A DNA stretch of 64,000 bases from VXYK01 sp965214565 (GCA_965214565.1 OZ243951.1:496001-560000), one strand, 5' to 3'; shown: positions 8,902 to 17,183, numbered from the stretch's first letter. Notes: generated by a model not told the origin, from the sequence alone. Numbers and translations are program-made.

Positions 8902-10368
8902 TCAAGCCATCCAGTTGATCGACTGCAATTCGCTGTAGGCCTCGATCCCCCACTTGCCGCGGTCGCGGCCCACGCCACTCATCTTGAAACCGCCGAACGG
9001 TGCTTCCATGTGGGGTTGGATGACATTGAGCCCGACACAGCCCGATTCGAGTTGCCCCGCAATGTGGTAGGCACGCTTCGTGTCAGCCGAGAAGACGTAG
9101 CTGTAGAGGCCGTAGTCGGAGTTGTTGGCGAGCTGCACGGCCTCTTCGTCGTCCTGGTAGGGCAGAACCACGATGACCGGGCCGAACGCCTCCTCGCGCA
9201 CTACATGCATGTCCGGGGTGCAGTCCGCGAGCAGCGTCGGCGCGATGAAGTACCCCGGCAGGTCCGGGCGGTCACCCCCGCATACCAGCCTGGCCCCGTC
9301 GTCGATGCCCGACGCGATGAACTGCTCGACACGATCACGGTGTACTTCGGTGATCACCGGACCGACGATGGTGGACCGGTCCGTCGGGTCACCGACCTTC
9401 ATGAAGCCCGAGAATGTGTTGAGCGTCTCGATCAACTGGTCGTAGATGTCGCGATGAGCGATCACCCGTGTCGGGGCAGTGCAGATCTGACCTGCGTGAA
9501 AACCCCAGACCGTGGCGATCGACTGCGCGGCGGTGCCGAGGTCGGCGTCCTCGGTGACGATCGCCGCACCCTTGCCCCCGAGCTCCATCAACAGACGCTT
9601 CATGGTCTTGCCGCCGTTGGCCATGATCTTGGCACCGATCGGCGAGGAACCCGTGAACGAGATCATGTTGACATCGGTCGAATCGACCAGCGCGGCCCCC
9701 ACATCGGGGCCCGAGCCGTTGACGATGTTGACGACACCCGGGGGGAAACCGGCCGCTTCCACAGCTTCACCCAACAGCAGGATGCCGAGCGGGTCCTGAG
9801 GCGCGGGCTTGATGACTGTGGTGCAACCCGCGGCCAGCGCCGGCGCGATCTTGCCCGCAACGTTGGTGACAGGGAAGTTGTACGGCGTGATGGCGGCGAC
9901 GACACCGACGGGTTGGCGTTTCACTTCGGCGCTCAGCAACCCGGCCGGCCCGAGCGGACCCGCCGGAGTCGGAATCGGCGACAGGCTCTCATCGAGGTCG
10001 ATGGGTGTTGCGTAGTAGCGGAAGCGGTCGACCGCGGGGCCCCCGACCTGCAGAGTCTCAGTCGTTCCGATCGTGGCACCAGTCTCAGCCTGCACGGTCG
10101 AGACCCAGTCCGGTGAGCGTTTCTCGATCTCGTCGCCGAGTCGTCTGATCAGGGCGCACCGCTCTGTGGCGCTGAGTTTCTTCCAGGATCCGAACGCTGC
10201 TCTGGCTGCCGCGGCGGCATCGTTCGCCTGGGAGACGGTGGCTTCGGGTGCCCGTCCGACGACGCTGGTGGTGTGCGGATCGACGATGTCGTAATGCCCG
10301 GCACCACCTTCGACCCATTCACCGTCGATCAACAACCGCCAATTCTTGTCGACATCAATCATGCTCAT
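8902..10368 (-). CDS. NAD(P)-dependent aldehyde dehydrogenase
   Basis: 488 residues, normal for the family. Catalytic Cys296 lies in FHAGQICTAPTRV and the general base Glu262 in MELGGKGAAIV. The NAD-binding FTGSSPIG and the C-terminal MSGVGRDRGKWGIEAYSE are also present. The enzyme oxidises an aldehyde to its acid in the cytoplasm. The open frame extends about 70 codons upstream through an 18-bp tandem repeat, which is an artefact, so I take ATG 10368 (MSMIDVDKNWRLLIDGEWV). With the downstream CaiB it could form an aldehyde to acid to acyl-CoA route, which is inference. Confidence 0.93.
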   Translation of the reverse strand: MSMIDVDKNWRLLIDGEWVEGGAGHYDIVDPHTTSVVGRAPEATVSQANDAAAAARAAFGSWKKLSATERCALIRRLGDEIEKRSPDWVSTVQAETGATIGTTETLQVGGPAVDRFRYYATPIDLDESLSPIPTPAGPLGPAGLLSAEVKRQPVGVVAAITPYNFPVTNVAGKIAPALAAGCTTVIKPAPQDPLGILLLGEAVEAAGFPPGVVNIVNGSGPDVGAALVDSTDVNMISFTGSSPIGAKIMANGGKTMKRLLMELGGKGAAIVTEDADLGTAAQSIATVWGFHAGQICTAPTRVIAHRDIYDQLIETLNTFSGFMKVGDPTDRSTIVGPVITEVHRDRVEQFIASGIDDGARLVCGGDRPDLPGYFIAPTLLADCTPDMHVVREEAFGPVIVVLPYQDDEEAVQLANNSDYGLYSYVFSADTKRAYHIAGQLESGCVGLNVIQPHMEAPFGGFKMSGVGRDRGKWGIEAYSELQSINWMA

Positions 10369-10455
10369 GGCCACAAACGTTACCTGCGCCACCGAACGCA
10401 CCCCTAAGCGAGCACCCCCGGATGCGGAGAATTCCTCGGCATGGCCGCGTCTGCC

Positions 10456-10503
10456 CCCGATGTCGTGCCGTTGCCCGATGTCGTGCCGTTGCCCGATGTC
10501 GTG
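10456..10503. repeat. 18-bp tandem repeat, 2.7 copies
   Basis: Unit cccgatgtcgtgccgttg at 10456-10473 and 10474-10491, followed by the first 12 bases of a third copy (10492-10503). It lies in the 235-bp divergent gap between aldehyde dehydrogenase and thiolase. Within each unit gatgtcgtg recurs. It could be a regulator-binding array or slippage product. Confidence 0.85.
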
Positions 10504-10603
10504 ACTGCGGGTCGTCACGTCTAGCCTCGTCACCAACGTTTGTCCGCGCTCAGCCTGTACATCCACAGCCCGTGTATCCACATTCCCGCATCAAGGAGCC
10601 CCA

Positions 10604-11803
10604 ATGTCTGAAGCCGTGATCGTCGCCACCTCCCGCACCCCCATCGGTCGGGCGAACAAGGGCTCGCTCACCGAGGTTCGTCCCGACGACATGTCGTCGT
10701 TCATCCTCAGCGATGTCATGAGCAAGGCCGGAGTCGAAGCGTCCGACGTAGAGGACGTGATCTGGGGGATCGGCCAACCAGGCGGCGAGGGGGGCTACAA
10801 CATCGCTCGGGTCATCTCCGCCATGCAGGGCCTCGACATCCCCGGTGTCACGGTCAACCGTTACTGCTCGTCGTCACTGCAGACGATCCGCATGGCCGCC
10901 CACGCGATCAAGGCCGGCGAAGGCGACTGTTTCGTGGCCGGCGGGGTGGAGACGGTGAGCCGCTATCTGCACGGTGCCGCCGATTCCGGCCCCCACAACG
11001 AGAAGTTCGCTTCCGCAGAGGAGCGGAGCGCGGCCCGCAGCGTTGAGGGGTCAGCGCCCTGGGCGCCCCCTGAAGGACTGCCCGACATCTACATCGCCAT
11101 GGGCCAGACCGCCGAGAACGTGGTGCAGGCCACAGGGATCAGCCGTCAACGCCAGGACGAATGGGGCGTCAGTTCCCAGAACCGGGCTGAAGCCGCCCTC
11201 AACCGCGGCTTCTTCGAGCGCGAGATCACCCCCTACGCGCTGCCCGACGGAACCGTGGTCGCCAAAGACGACGGCATCCGCGCCGAGACGACCATCGAGA
11301 AGGTGGCACAGCTCAAGCCGGTGTTCCGGCCCGACGGGTCAGTCACCGCGGGCAATGCCTGCCCCCTCAACGATGGCGCAGCCGCCGTGGTCGTGATGAG
11401 CGACACCAAGGCGAAGGCGATGGGTATCGCGCCCCTCGCCCGGATCGTCTCGAGCGGCGTGTCGGCGCTAAACCCCGAAATTATGGGCCTCGGCCCTATC
11501 GACGCCTGCCGTCAGGCGCTGGGCCGTGCCAAAATGACCATCGACGACATCGACCATGTGGAGATCAACGAGGCGTTCGCCGTACAGGTTCTCGGTTCTG
11601 CCGACGAACTCGGCATCGATCTCGACATCCTCAATCCCAACGGCGGAGCGATCGCGCTCGGCCACCCTTTCGGGATGACCGGCAGCCGCATCATGACCAC
11701 CCTGCTCAACGGCCTTGAAGACTCGGACTCGACCATCGGCATGGAGTCGATGTGCGTCGGCGGCGGTCAGGGAATGGCCATGATCGTGGAACGACTGAAC
11801 TGA
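10604..11803 (+). CDS. Acetyl-CoA acetyltransferase (thiolase)
   Basis: 399 residues. Nucleophilic Cys88 sits in NRYCSSSLQT, the catalytic His354 in GHPFGMTGSR and the acid Cys384 in CVGGGQGMAM. NEAFA is also present. Thiolases cleave 3-oxoacyl-CoA or condense two acyl-CoAs, and sequence alone does not settle the direction or chain length. AAGGAG at 10593-10598 lies five bases before the ATG. The gene is divergent from the aldehyde dehydrogenase and monocistronic, with a strong hairpin downstream. Confidence 0.93.
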   Translation: MSEAVIVATSRTPIGRANKGSLTEVRPDDMSSFILSDVMSKAGVEASDVEDVIWGIGQPGGEGGYNIARVISAMQGLDIPGVTVNRYCSSSLQTIRMAAHAIKAGEGDCFVAGGVETVSRYLHGAADSGPHNEKFASAEERSAARSVEGSAPWAPPEGLPDIYIAMGQTAENVVQATGISRQRQDEWGVSSQNRAEAALNRGFFEREITPYALPDGTVVAKDDGIRAETTIEKVAQLKPVFRPDGSVTAGNACPLNDGAAAVVVMSDTKAKAMGIAPLARIVSSGVSALNPEIMGLGPIDACRQALGRAKMTIDDIDHVEINEAFAVQVLGSADELGIDLDILNPNGGAIALGHPFGMTGSRIMTTLLNGLEDSDSTIGMESMCVGGGQGMAMIVERLN

Positions 11804-11864
11804 CAGCGTCTGAACCGAGGGCTGTCCCGCCTTCAAAGCGGGTGGGATGGGTGACCCTCGTCCG

Positions 11865-11878
11865 GCGGGTTCGCCCGC
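11865..11878 (+). terminator. Hairpin with UUCG tetraloop after thiolase
   Basis: GCGGG-TTCG-CCCGC at 11865-11878 forms a perfect 5-bp stem closed by an extra-stable UUCG tetraloop, 62 bases after the thiolase stop. No T-run follows, which is common for GC-rich actinobacterial terminators. A second, looser hairpin (CCCGC/GCGGG) lies at about 11826-11842. Confidence 0.55.
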
Positions 11879-11892
11879 TGCCTACTGCGAAG

Positions 11893-11961
11893 TGCCACTT
11901 TGTTGGCTTATGAACTGCCACTTTATTGGCGTATCATATGCCATATGCATGATCCATCGGT
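11893..11961. promoter_or_regulatory. 23-bp iterons overlapping promoter and start of DUF4143 ATPase 1
   Basis: TGCCACTTTGTTGGC starts at 11893 and TGCCACTTTATTGGC at 11916, exactly 23 bp apart. A third, weaker copy begins TGCCATATGC at 11939, again 23 bp on. A -10-like TATCAT (11932-11937) lies seven bases before the ATG at 11945, with no Shine-Dalgarno, suggesting a leaderless transcript whose core promoter is inside the array. This implies autoregulation or control by a repeat-binding protein. Confidence 0.65.
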
Positions 11962-13240
11962 GGTGACCAACGACCTGGTACCCCAAGGGTACCGGCCCCG
12001 TGTAGTCGACAAGGAGATGCACAGAGCCCTTCAAGCGCTGCCTGCGGTTGTCATTGAAGGCCCCCGCGGCTGTGGGAAGACCTGGACCGCCAGACGCTTC
12101 GCCGCCAGTGCAGTCTACCTTGACGAACGCGCCGGAACCGCTTTGGACTCTGGCTTGGACCCGGCATCAATCCTCGACGGCGCTCCGCCGCGCTTGATCG
12201 ATGAATGGCAACTCGCGCCCTCGATCTGGAATCCCATGCGGCGTGCCTGCGACGCTCGGGGGCTTCGGGGACAGTTCATTCTCACTGGTTCGGCTGACCC
12301 GCCAGACGACATTACCCGACACTCGGGTGCCGGGCGCATCAGCCGCGTGCAGATGAAGCCGATGAGCCTGTATGAGAGCGGGGAATCAGAAGGGGCCGTA
12401 TCACTGGCAGCGCTGCTTGACGGCGGCGACTGTGCGGCACCGGACACGGGATTCTCGCTTGGTGACATCCTTGCCATGGCCTGCCGAGGCGGGTGGCCCC
12501 AGATGCTCGGCCTCGACCCTGCGACCGCAGCAGGAGCATCCAGGGCCTATCTCGAAGAAATCAGTCGCACCGACGTGTCACGGGTCGATGGTGTGGAACG
12601 TGATCCGCGGCGCGTGCGCCGACTGTTGGCGTCAATCGCCCGCAACGTGGCGACTGAGGTCAGACACACAGTTCTTGCCGCCGACACCGCCACTCCAGGA
12701 GATGCCCCGCTCGAGCGTCGAACCGTGGCGGATTACTTGGCAGCGCTGTCACGTCTGTTCGTCGTCGAGGAGGTACCCGCATGGAACACACACATCGCGT
12801 CACGTGCCCAAGCTCGGCGTTCCCCGAAGATCCACCTCGTCGATCCTTCGCTCACCGCAGCAGCATTGGCAGTCGGGGTCGACGGCCTGTTGCGCGACCT
12901 CAGTTTCGCGGGCCGCCTGTTCGAATCAATGGCGCTGCGCGACCTGCAAATCTACGCGCGGTCGAGTCGCTGCACCGTTTCGCATTATCGCGACAGCGAC
13001 AACCTCGAGGTTGATGCTGTAATTGAGCGTCAGGACCGAAGATGGGTCGCACTGGAAATCAAGCTCGGTGGTCCCGAGGCCATCGACAAGGGGGCTGCTT
13101 CACTGCTGCGGCTGCGCAACAAGCTTGACCTGGAAAGCACCGGCGAACCTGCGAAGCTGGTAGTGGTCACCGCTACTGGGTACGGCTACCAACGCCCAGA
13201 CGGCGTCTGCGTGGCTCCGCTGACATCGATCGGTCCCTGA
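11945..13240 (+). CDS. AAA ATPase with DUF4143 domain (copy 1)
   Basis: 431 residues. The N-terminal AAA_14-type ATPase has Walker A GPRGCGKT (Lys45) and a Walker B-like LIDEWQ (Asp86/Glu87), followed by the sensor-like FILTGSADP. The C-terminal DUF4143 region has a PD-(D/E)xK nuclease-like signature: Asp357 in LEVDAV and Glu371-Ile-Lys373 in ALEIKLGG. Biological function of the family is unsettled. The gene is a lone cassette in the accessory region and a paralogue of the gene at 49263-50540. I use the ATG at 11945, inside the third iteron, because the -10-like element precedes it directly. The open frame extends 15 codons upstream. Confidence 0.85.
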   Translation: MHDPSVVTNDLVPQGYRPRVVDKEMHRALQALPAVVIEGPRGCGKTWTARRFAASAVYLDERAGTALDSGLDPASILDGAPPRLIDEWQLAPSIWNPMRRACDARGLRGQFILTGSADPPDDITRHSGAGRISRVQMKPMSLYESGESEGAVSLAALLDGGDCAAPDTGFSLGDILAMACRGGWPQMLGLDPATAAGASRAYLEEISRTDVSRVDGVERDPRRVRRLLASIARNVATEVRHTVLAADTATPGDAPLERRTVADYLAALSRLFVVEEVPAWNTHIASRAQARRSPKIHLVDPSLTAAALAVGVDGLLRDLSFAGRLFESMALRDLQIYARSSRCTVSHYRDSDNLEVDAVIERQDRRWVALEIKLGGPEAIDKGAASLLRLRNKLDLESTGEPAKLVVVTATGYGYQRPDGVCVAPLTSIGP

Positions 13241-13395
13241 ACGGCCAGTTCACGGAGATTGTCAACCGTCATCTTCGATGGTGCCGGGTCTTCGATGGTG
13301 CCGGTGGCGTAGAGGAAGTAGCTGGGGATGGTGATTCCGTTGGTGGCGACCTGTCTACTTTCGCCCACAACTGTCAGGCACCACCGCCGCGGGGT
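13241..13395. other. Unassigned gap with a 17-bp-phased duplicate
   Basis: 155 bp between convergent genes. TCTTCGATGGTGCCGG occurs at 13272-13287 and again at 13289-13304. A short leftward open frame runs through it but resembles nothing I know. I see no supported gene. Confidence 0.5.
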
Positions 13396-13815
13396 TCAGT
13401 CGGCGGGCCGGTTGACCAGATGGGTTGCAGCGTTGTCGAAGTGGTCGAACATGGCGTCGCGTAAATCGGACGGCAACGGGCGGTCCGTGCCGTCGGCGAG
13501 CGTGGCGGCACGAAGTGATGCTGTCATGTGCTTCATCCAGGCATCGCGTTCGACCGCGCCGATCTCGAACGGCATGTGGCGCATCCGCAGACGGGGATGA
13601 CCGCGCTGCTCGCTGTAGCGCGCGGGCCCGCCCCAGTACTGCGCCAGGAAGCCGGCGAGACGCTCGCGGGACGGCCCCATGTCGGCCGGATACATCGGCC
13701 GCAACAGCGCGTCCGTCTCCACCGCGTCGTAGAACCGATCGACCAGCTCATCGAAGAAACGCTGCCCACCGACTGCCTCATAGACCGTCGGAGGGGCTTG
13801 AACAGCCTCGCGCAT
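13396..13815 (-). CDS. glbO: Group 2 truncated haemoglobin
   Basis: 139 residues. The run LAGFLAQYWGG-PARYSEQRGHPRLRMRH is diagnostic for trHbO (group II), with the proximal histidine in the RGHPRLRMRH segment and the G8 tryptophan in RDAWMKHM. These haem proteins bind oxygen and nitric oxide and are linked to redox or NO stress in mycobacteria. I chose ATG 13815, preceded by GAAGGG, because it gives the usual family length. A GTG at 13929 would add 38 low-complexity residues. It is a single gene, convergent with the ATPase. Confidence 0.88.
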   Translation of the reverse strand: MREAVQAPPTVYEAVGGQRFFDELVDRFYDAVETDALLRPMYPADMGPSRERLAGFLAQYWGGPARYSEQRGHPRLRMRHMPFEIGAVERDAWMKHMTASLRAATLADGTDRPLPSDLRDAMFDHFDNAATHLVNRPAD

Positions 13816-14067
13816 CGTACCCTTCAGGCTCACCGTGCCCGGCGACACAAAGCGCCGCCGGCCCTGCGCCCCTGAGTCCACCCCAGAATCAGGGTCGATC
13901 TGTTCAGCTTCGGACGATCCGTCAACCACCGTCTCAGGTTAGACGCCAGCAATGACGAAGCGACTCGATCAGTGAGTCGGAGGCTGAGAGCCGTCGCTGG
14001 AGTCACCGTCACTCCATCGGGCTGCCTGCGTCTGCAGGGGGAGCCTGCGGTTCAGCCACCGCCTTCA

Positions 14068-14445
14068 GAACCAGAGGCGGGCAGTGGTTCCCCCCAGGAC
14101 GGCTGCTCGGGTGACCGCGTCGAGTCCGCTCAGCGCGTCGCCGACAAGGGTGACCAACTCGCTGTAGGCACGATCATGCACCTGAGGATGGTCCGATCCC
14201 CAGACGACGCGCTCAGCGCCGAACAGGTCCAACAGCCGGGAAACAGCTGAACGCGGAGACACCGCAGCGGCATCGAAGACCCCGGTGCTCAACTTCACGA
14301 CCACATTGTCACGCTCGGCGAGGTCGACCAAAGCCTGGTCATCGCCCCCCAGCGGAACGAATCCGCAATGCTCGAGAGCCATCTCGCAGTCCGGCACAGC
14401 CGCGGCAATACGCGAGACCGCGGGCAGTTCCTCGGCGAAACAGCA
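14068..14445 (-). pseudogene. Duplicated 3' end of the amidohydrolase gene
   Basis: This 378-bp segment matches 15515-15892 at a constant offset of 1447 bases with two substitutions (14208 and 14240 region). It encodes the C-terminal 125 or so residues of the intact amidohydrolase, including EHCG and WGSDHPQ, but lacks the N-terminal HxH and any start of its own. Homology stops at the last Phe codon of the gene on one side and mid-gene on the other. It is a non-functional copy created by a recent duplication. Confidence 0.93.
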
Positions 14446-14630
14446 GACCCCTAGGATTCTCGGCTGCCTAACAACCCCGATTCTGGGGGACCTCTCGCGT
14501 TCAGACGCGGACCCTCACCTCCCCAACTCCACCCTCCAACGCGAAGAGCCGGAAAATGTATCGGGGGGTGGGGTTCGACTGTTTCACAATCCGACCCTTT
14601 GTAAGGGGATCCTGGGCCTTTGGTGTTCAG

Positions 14631-14900
14631 CTACCCGCAAGCAGCTCGCGTTACTTCCGTAGCGATAATCAAATCAACGCGGGCAGCCATCTGTTGAACT
14701 TCTGTGTTTGGGTGCTCGTGTACCTCGGTGATCTCATGCGCTGTGGCGTGAGCGTCAAGCGTCGCCGACCACGCGGCCTCTGCCTGTGCTTGCGCGGTCG
14801 CGGCGTTGCGGCACTCGCTCGCGTCGACTTCCTCGCTGACCACGCAGCCAGCCAACAGGACTAGCGCCGCAACGCACGCTGTTAACCTGGGGTCACGCAC
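14631..14900 (-). CDS. Small lipoprotein of unknown function
   Basis: 89 residues starting at GTG 14900. The N-terminus VRDPRLTACVAALVLLAGC is a type II signal peptide with lipobox LLAGC, so the mature protein should be lipid-anchored outside the membrane. The rest is short, Ala- and His-rich (HATAHEITEVHEHP) and unrecognised. Its start overlaps the stop of the upstream membrane-protein gene by eight bases, which indicates translational coupling. It lies within the cassette between the two copies of the amidohydrolase 3' end. Confidence 0.6.
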   Translation of the reverse strand: MRDPRLTACVAALVLLAGCVVSEEVDASECRNAATAQAQAEAAWSATLDAHATAHEITEVHEHPNTEVQQMAARVDLIIATEVTRAACG

Positions 14901-15150
14901 CAGGCGAGACCGGTTCGCTTGTCGCGGCCTGCTCCGCTCGCCAACGACGCTTAGTCCGAAAATGCCGCACCACCACAACAGTCAAAACGGCGAAGCTCAC
15001 CCCGAGAATCAGACGCTGGGCAAAGGGTGAAACTCTTGGAATCACCACAACGAGCGCCGCGCCCAACGCGGCGAGCTCAAGATGTTCGCGCAAAGGGCGC
15101 TTTAGGATCGAGCGCGTGTCAAAGAACTTGGGTTCACTGTCGCTAGTCAT
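14893..15150 (-). CDS. Small membrane protein of unknown function
   Basis: 85 residues. A polar N-terminus (MTSDSEPKFFDTRSILKRP) precedes two hydrophobic stretches, ELAALGAALVVVIPRV and LILGVSFAVLTVVVV, then a basic tail RHFRTKRRWR. Two transmembrane helices in a hairpin are likely. It is the first gene of a two-gene unit with the lipoprotein, whose start it overlaps. No family recognised. Confidence 0.55.
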   Translation of the reverse strand: MTSDSEPKFFDTRSILKRPLREHLELAALGAALVVVIPRVSPFAQRLILGVSFAVLTVVVVRHFRTKRRWRAEQAATSEPVSPGA

Positions 15151-15505
15151 TAGTCATAGGGCCCCGGGATTAGATAAACGACTATATCCTCAGTGTGGCA
15201 CCGCAATCGGAGGTCTGGCCTTATGCCCGTGCTGAACATCTGTGTCCACACCGGGGAACACCCAGCAGCAGCGATCCTCGCCGTCGCGCTGACCCGCTCA
15301 CGATTGTCCGACAATGCCGCTTGCCGAATGGCCGTTGCGGTGACCTGTTGCTTGGACCGACGAAGGAGGGTGATAGTCGGTGGCGGAGTTCCTGACACCG
15401 AATCTAGTTCACGTCGCAAAACTGGGTGCGTCGCAACAGGTCCAGTGACGGAGGCTCAGTTCTACGGGAACGCGGTGGGCGGGGATGTCGAGGATCATTC
15501 AACGA
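15151..15505. other. 355-bp stretch without a supported gene
   Basis: This stretch lies between the small membrane gene and the 3' end of the amidohydrolase. Short open frames occur on both strands, but none has a convincing start, family resemblance or actinobacterial codon pattern. It belongs to the inserted cassette. The promoter of the leftward membrane/lipoprotein pair should be just above 15150. Confidence 0.6.
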
Positions 15506-16378
15506 TCATGGATCGAACCAGAGGCGGGCAGTGGTTCCCCCCAGGACGGCTGCTCGGGTGACCGCGTCGAGTCCGCTCAGCGCGTCGCCGACAAGGGTGA
15601 CCAACTCGCTGTAGGCACGATCATGCACCTGAGGATGGTCCGATCCCCAGACGATGCGCTCAGCGCCGAACAGGTCCAACAACCGGGAAACAGCTGAACG
15701 CGGAGACACCGCAGCGGCATCGAAGACCCCGGTGCTCAACTTCACGACCACATTGTCACGCTCGGCGAGGTCGACCAAAGCCTGGTCATCGCCCCCCAGC
15801 GGAACGAATCCGCAATGCTCGAGAGCCATCTCGCAGTCCGGCACAGCCGCGGCAATACGCGAGACCGCGGGCAGTTCCTCGGCGAAACAGCACACGCTCG
15901 GGGTGACACCCAGCTCGCGGCAGCGCTGCACCAGTTCAAGCGCCACATCACGATGCAGCCAGGGTTGCGGGATCGAGAACAGTCGCAGTCCCGACGCGCC
16001 ATGCGCACAAGCCCAATCGAGCAGGTCCAGAGACTCGCTGCCGCTCGGGCCTGCCATGCCCGGGCCCACTGCGCTCGGACCCACCGCGGCCACCGCCGCC
16101 CAGTCACCGCCCAGATTCTGAGACGCCTCGACAACCAGCGAATTGTCGAACCCGTGCGCACCCACCGCCTGCACCAACACACCACCAGAGACCCCCGCAG
16201 CGTCGACCCGAGCCGCCAACGCCTCAGGCGATGCATCGACCTGCTGCCACCAACGCGCATTGGGGTTGCCGGTCAAGTCGTCCACGCACGACTCAACGTC
16301 AACCACATGTAGATGCGCGTCGATGACAGGGCCCGCCGACAACGATTCAGCTACGGAAGAGCCTTGGTGGGAGCCCAT
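15506..16378 (-). CDS. Amidohydrolase 2-type (TIM-barrel) metal-dependent hydrolase
   Basis: 290 residues. Metal-ligand motifs of the amidohydrolase-2 family are visible: HxH in IDAHLHV near the N-terminus, a histidine in ALEHCGFV and the aspartate in WGSDHPQVHD. Family members include lactonases and decarboxylases of aromatic acids. The substrate is unknown. I chose ATG 16378 because the longer frame reads into a 93-bp repeated non-coding segment. The last two codons (Asp-Pro) are missing from the duplicated copy at 14068-14445. Confidence 0.8.
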   Translation of the reverse strand: MGSHQGSSVAESLSAGPVIDAHLHVVDVESCVDDLTGNPNARWWQQVDASPEALAARVDAAGVSGGVLVQAVGAHGFDNSLVVEASQNLGGDWAAVAAVGPSAVGPGMAGPSGSESLDLLDWACAHGASGLRLFSIPQPWLHRDVALELVQRCRELGVTPSVCCFAEELPAVSRIAAAVPDCEMALEHCGFVPLGGDDQALVDLAERDNVVVKLSTGVFDAAAVSPRSAVSRLLDLFGAERIVWGSDHPQVHDRAYSELVTLVGDALSGLDAVTRAAVLGGTTARLWFDP

Positions 16379-16402
16379 AGCCCCAAACGGTAGCGAAGCC
16401 AC

Positions 16403-16495
16403 ACCGTTAGCATCCTTCAGGTGCCAGAACTCGAAGGTGCCTCCTGACCGAAACCCCAGACCGGATCCGCCCAGGTCCGACAGACCTCGCATCCC
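16403..16495. repeat. 93-bp direct repeat, copy A
   Basis: accgttagcatccttc and the following bases match 17184-17276 with about seven substitutions and no gaps. This copy lies just upstream of the amidohydrolase start. The two copies bracket the RelB/RelE-type toxin-antitoxin genes. Confidence 0.9.
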
Positions 16496-16535
16496 CCACT
16501 CGACACACCTTCCCGTGAGTGTTCCTCATTTGTGG

Positions 16536-16541
16536 TACACT
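16536..16541 (+). promoter_or_regulatory. Probable -10 element of the RelB/RelE-type operon
   Basis: TACACT at 16536-16541, within TGTGGTACAC, lies 42 bases upstream of the antitoxin ATG. GAGGGGG at 16571-16577 is the ribosome-binding site. The near-palindromic GTGGTACAC could be the antitoxin operator. Confidence 0.45.
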
Positions 16542-16583
16542 CTCCACCCAAACTTAGAGGGCCCAACTCAGAGGGGGACAACA

Positions 16584-16838
16584 ATGGCCAAGACCGAAAT
16601 GATCAGAGCCCGTGTAGAGCCAGATCTGAAGGTGCAAGCTGAACGCGTCCTTCACGAACTCGGCCTGTCTGCCACCGAGGCGATCACACTGTTCTACAAG
16701 CAGGTGGTCCTACGCCAAGGTGTTCCGTTTGAGCTCAGCATCCCCAACGCCGAAACAGTCGAAGCCCTGCAACAAGCGCAGAAACCCGATGAATTAACCG
16801 AGTATCCGAGCATCGCCGAACTCAAAGCCGCCCTGTAG
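16584..16838 (+). CDS. RelB/DinJ-family antitoxin
   Basis: 84 residues. The N-terminal MAKTEMIRARVEPDLKVQAERVL is a ribbon-helix-helix segment, and GLSATEAITLFYKQVVLRQG-VPF is the classic RelB/DinJ signature. The C-terminal tail should wrap and neutralise the toxin. The complex normally represses its own promoter. It lies five bases upstream of the toxin gene. Confidence 0.9.
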   Translation: MAKTEMIRARVEPDLKVQAERVLHELGLSATEAITLFYKQVVLRQGVPFELSIPNAETVEALQQAQKPDELTEYPSIAELKAAL

Positions 16839-16843
16839 CCCCG

Positions 16844-17110
16844 GTGATCCTCCAGACAACCAACCGCTTCGAGAAGGACCTGAAACGCGCAAAGTCGCGC
16901 GGCAAGGACCTCGACAAATTATGGACCGTGCTGGACGCTCTGCTGGTAGGCCGCGAATTGCAGACCCGTCATCGGCCGCACCGACTGTCCGGCCAGTGGT
17001 CGGACTTCTGGGAATGCCACATCGAACCCGACTGGCTGCTCATCTGGGAAAGCGGTGAGCATGCGCTCGTTCTGGTCCGTACGGGCACCCACAGCGACCT
17101 CTTCGGTTGA
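16844..17110 (+). CDS. YafQ/RelE-superfamily mRNA interferase toxin
   Basis: 88 residues starting at GTG 16844. FEKDLKRAKSRGKDLDKLW, a helical N-terminus, followed by the strands HRLSGQWSDFWECHIEPDW and LLIWESGEHALVLVRTGTHSDLF, match YafQ-type toxins that cleave mRNA in the ribosomal A site. The conserved HxL, WECHI and C-terminal GTHSDLF are intact, so it looks functional. It is paired with the RelB-like antitoxin. Confidence 0.9.
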   Translation: MILQTTNRFEKDLKRAKSRGKDLDKLWTVLDALLVGRELQTRHRPHRLSGQWSDFWECHIEPDWLLIWESGEHALVLVRTGTHSDLFG

Positions 17111-17183
17111 CCAGCAACGGTTGCTGTTCACAACGCAGGCGACCATGCCCACAGCTGGCCCGCCAGCAAGGTCCACTCAACAG

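Noticed and set aside
8785..10116. 443-codon + strand frame opposite the aldehyde dehydrogenase
   Set aside because: Shadow frame; the other strand carries all ALDH active-site residues.
10369..10581. Upstream extension of the aldehyde dehydrogenase
   Set aside because: It translates the 18-bp tandem repeat as HDIGQR units and lacks homology with the family, which begins near MSMIDVDKNW.
13186..13368. 60-codon leftward frame after the first DUF4143 ATPase
   Set aside because: No start signal or recognised family, and it overlaps the ATPase end.
15193..15561. 122-codon + strand frame in the cassette
   Set aside because: It runs into the antisense of the amidohydrolase repeat, with no family resemblance.
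16379..16492. Longer amidohydrolase start
   Set aside because: The added 38 codons lie in the 93-bp repeat that recurs in front of a different gene, so they are not coding.
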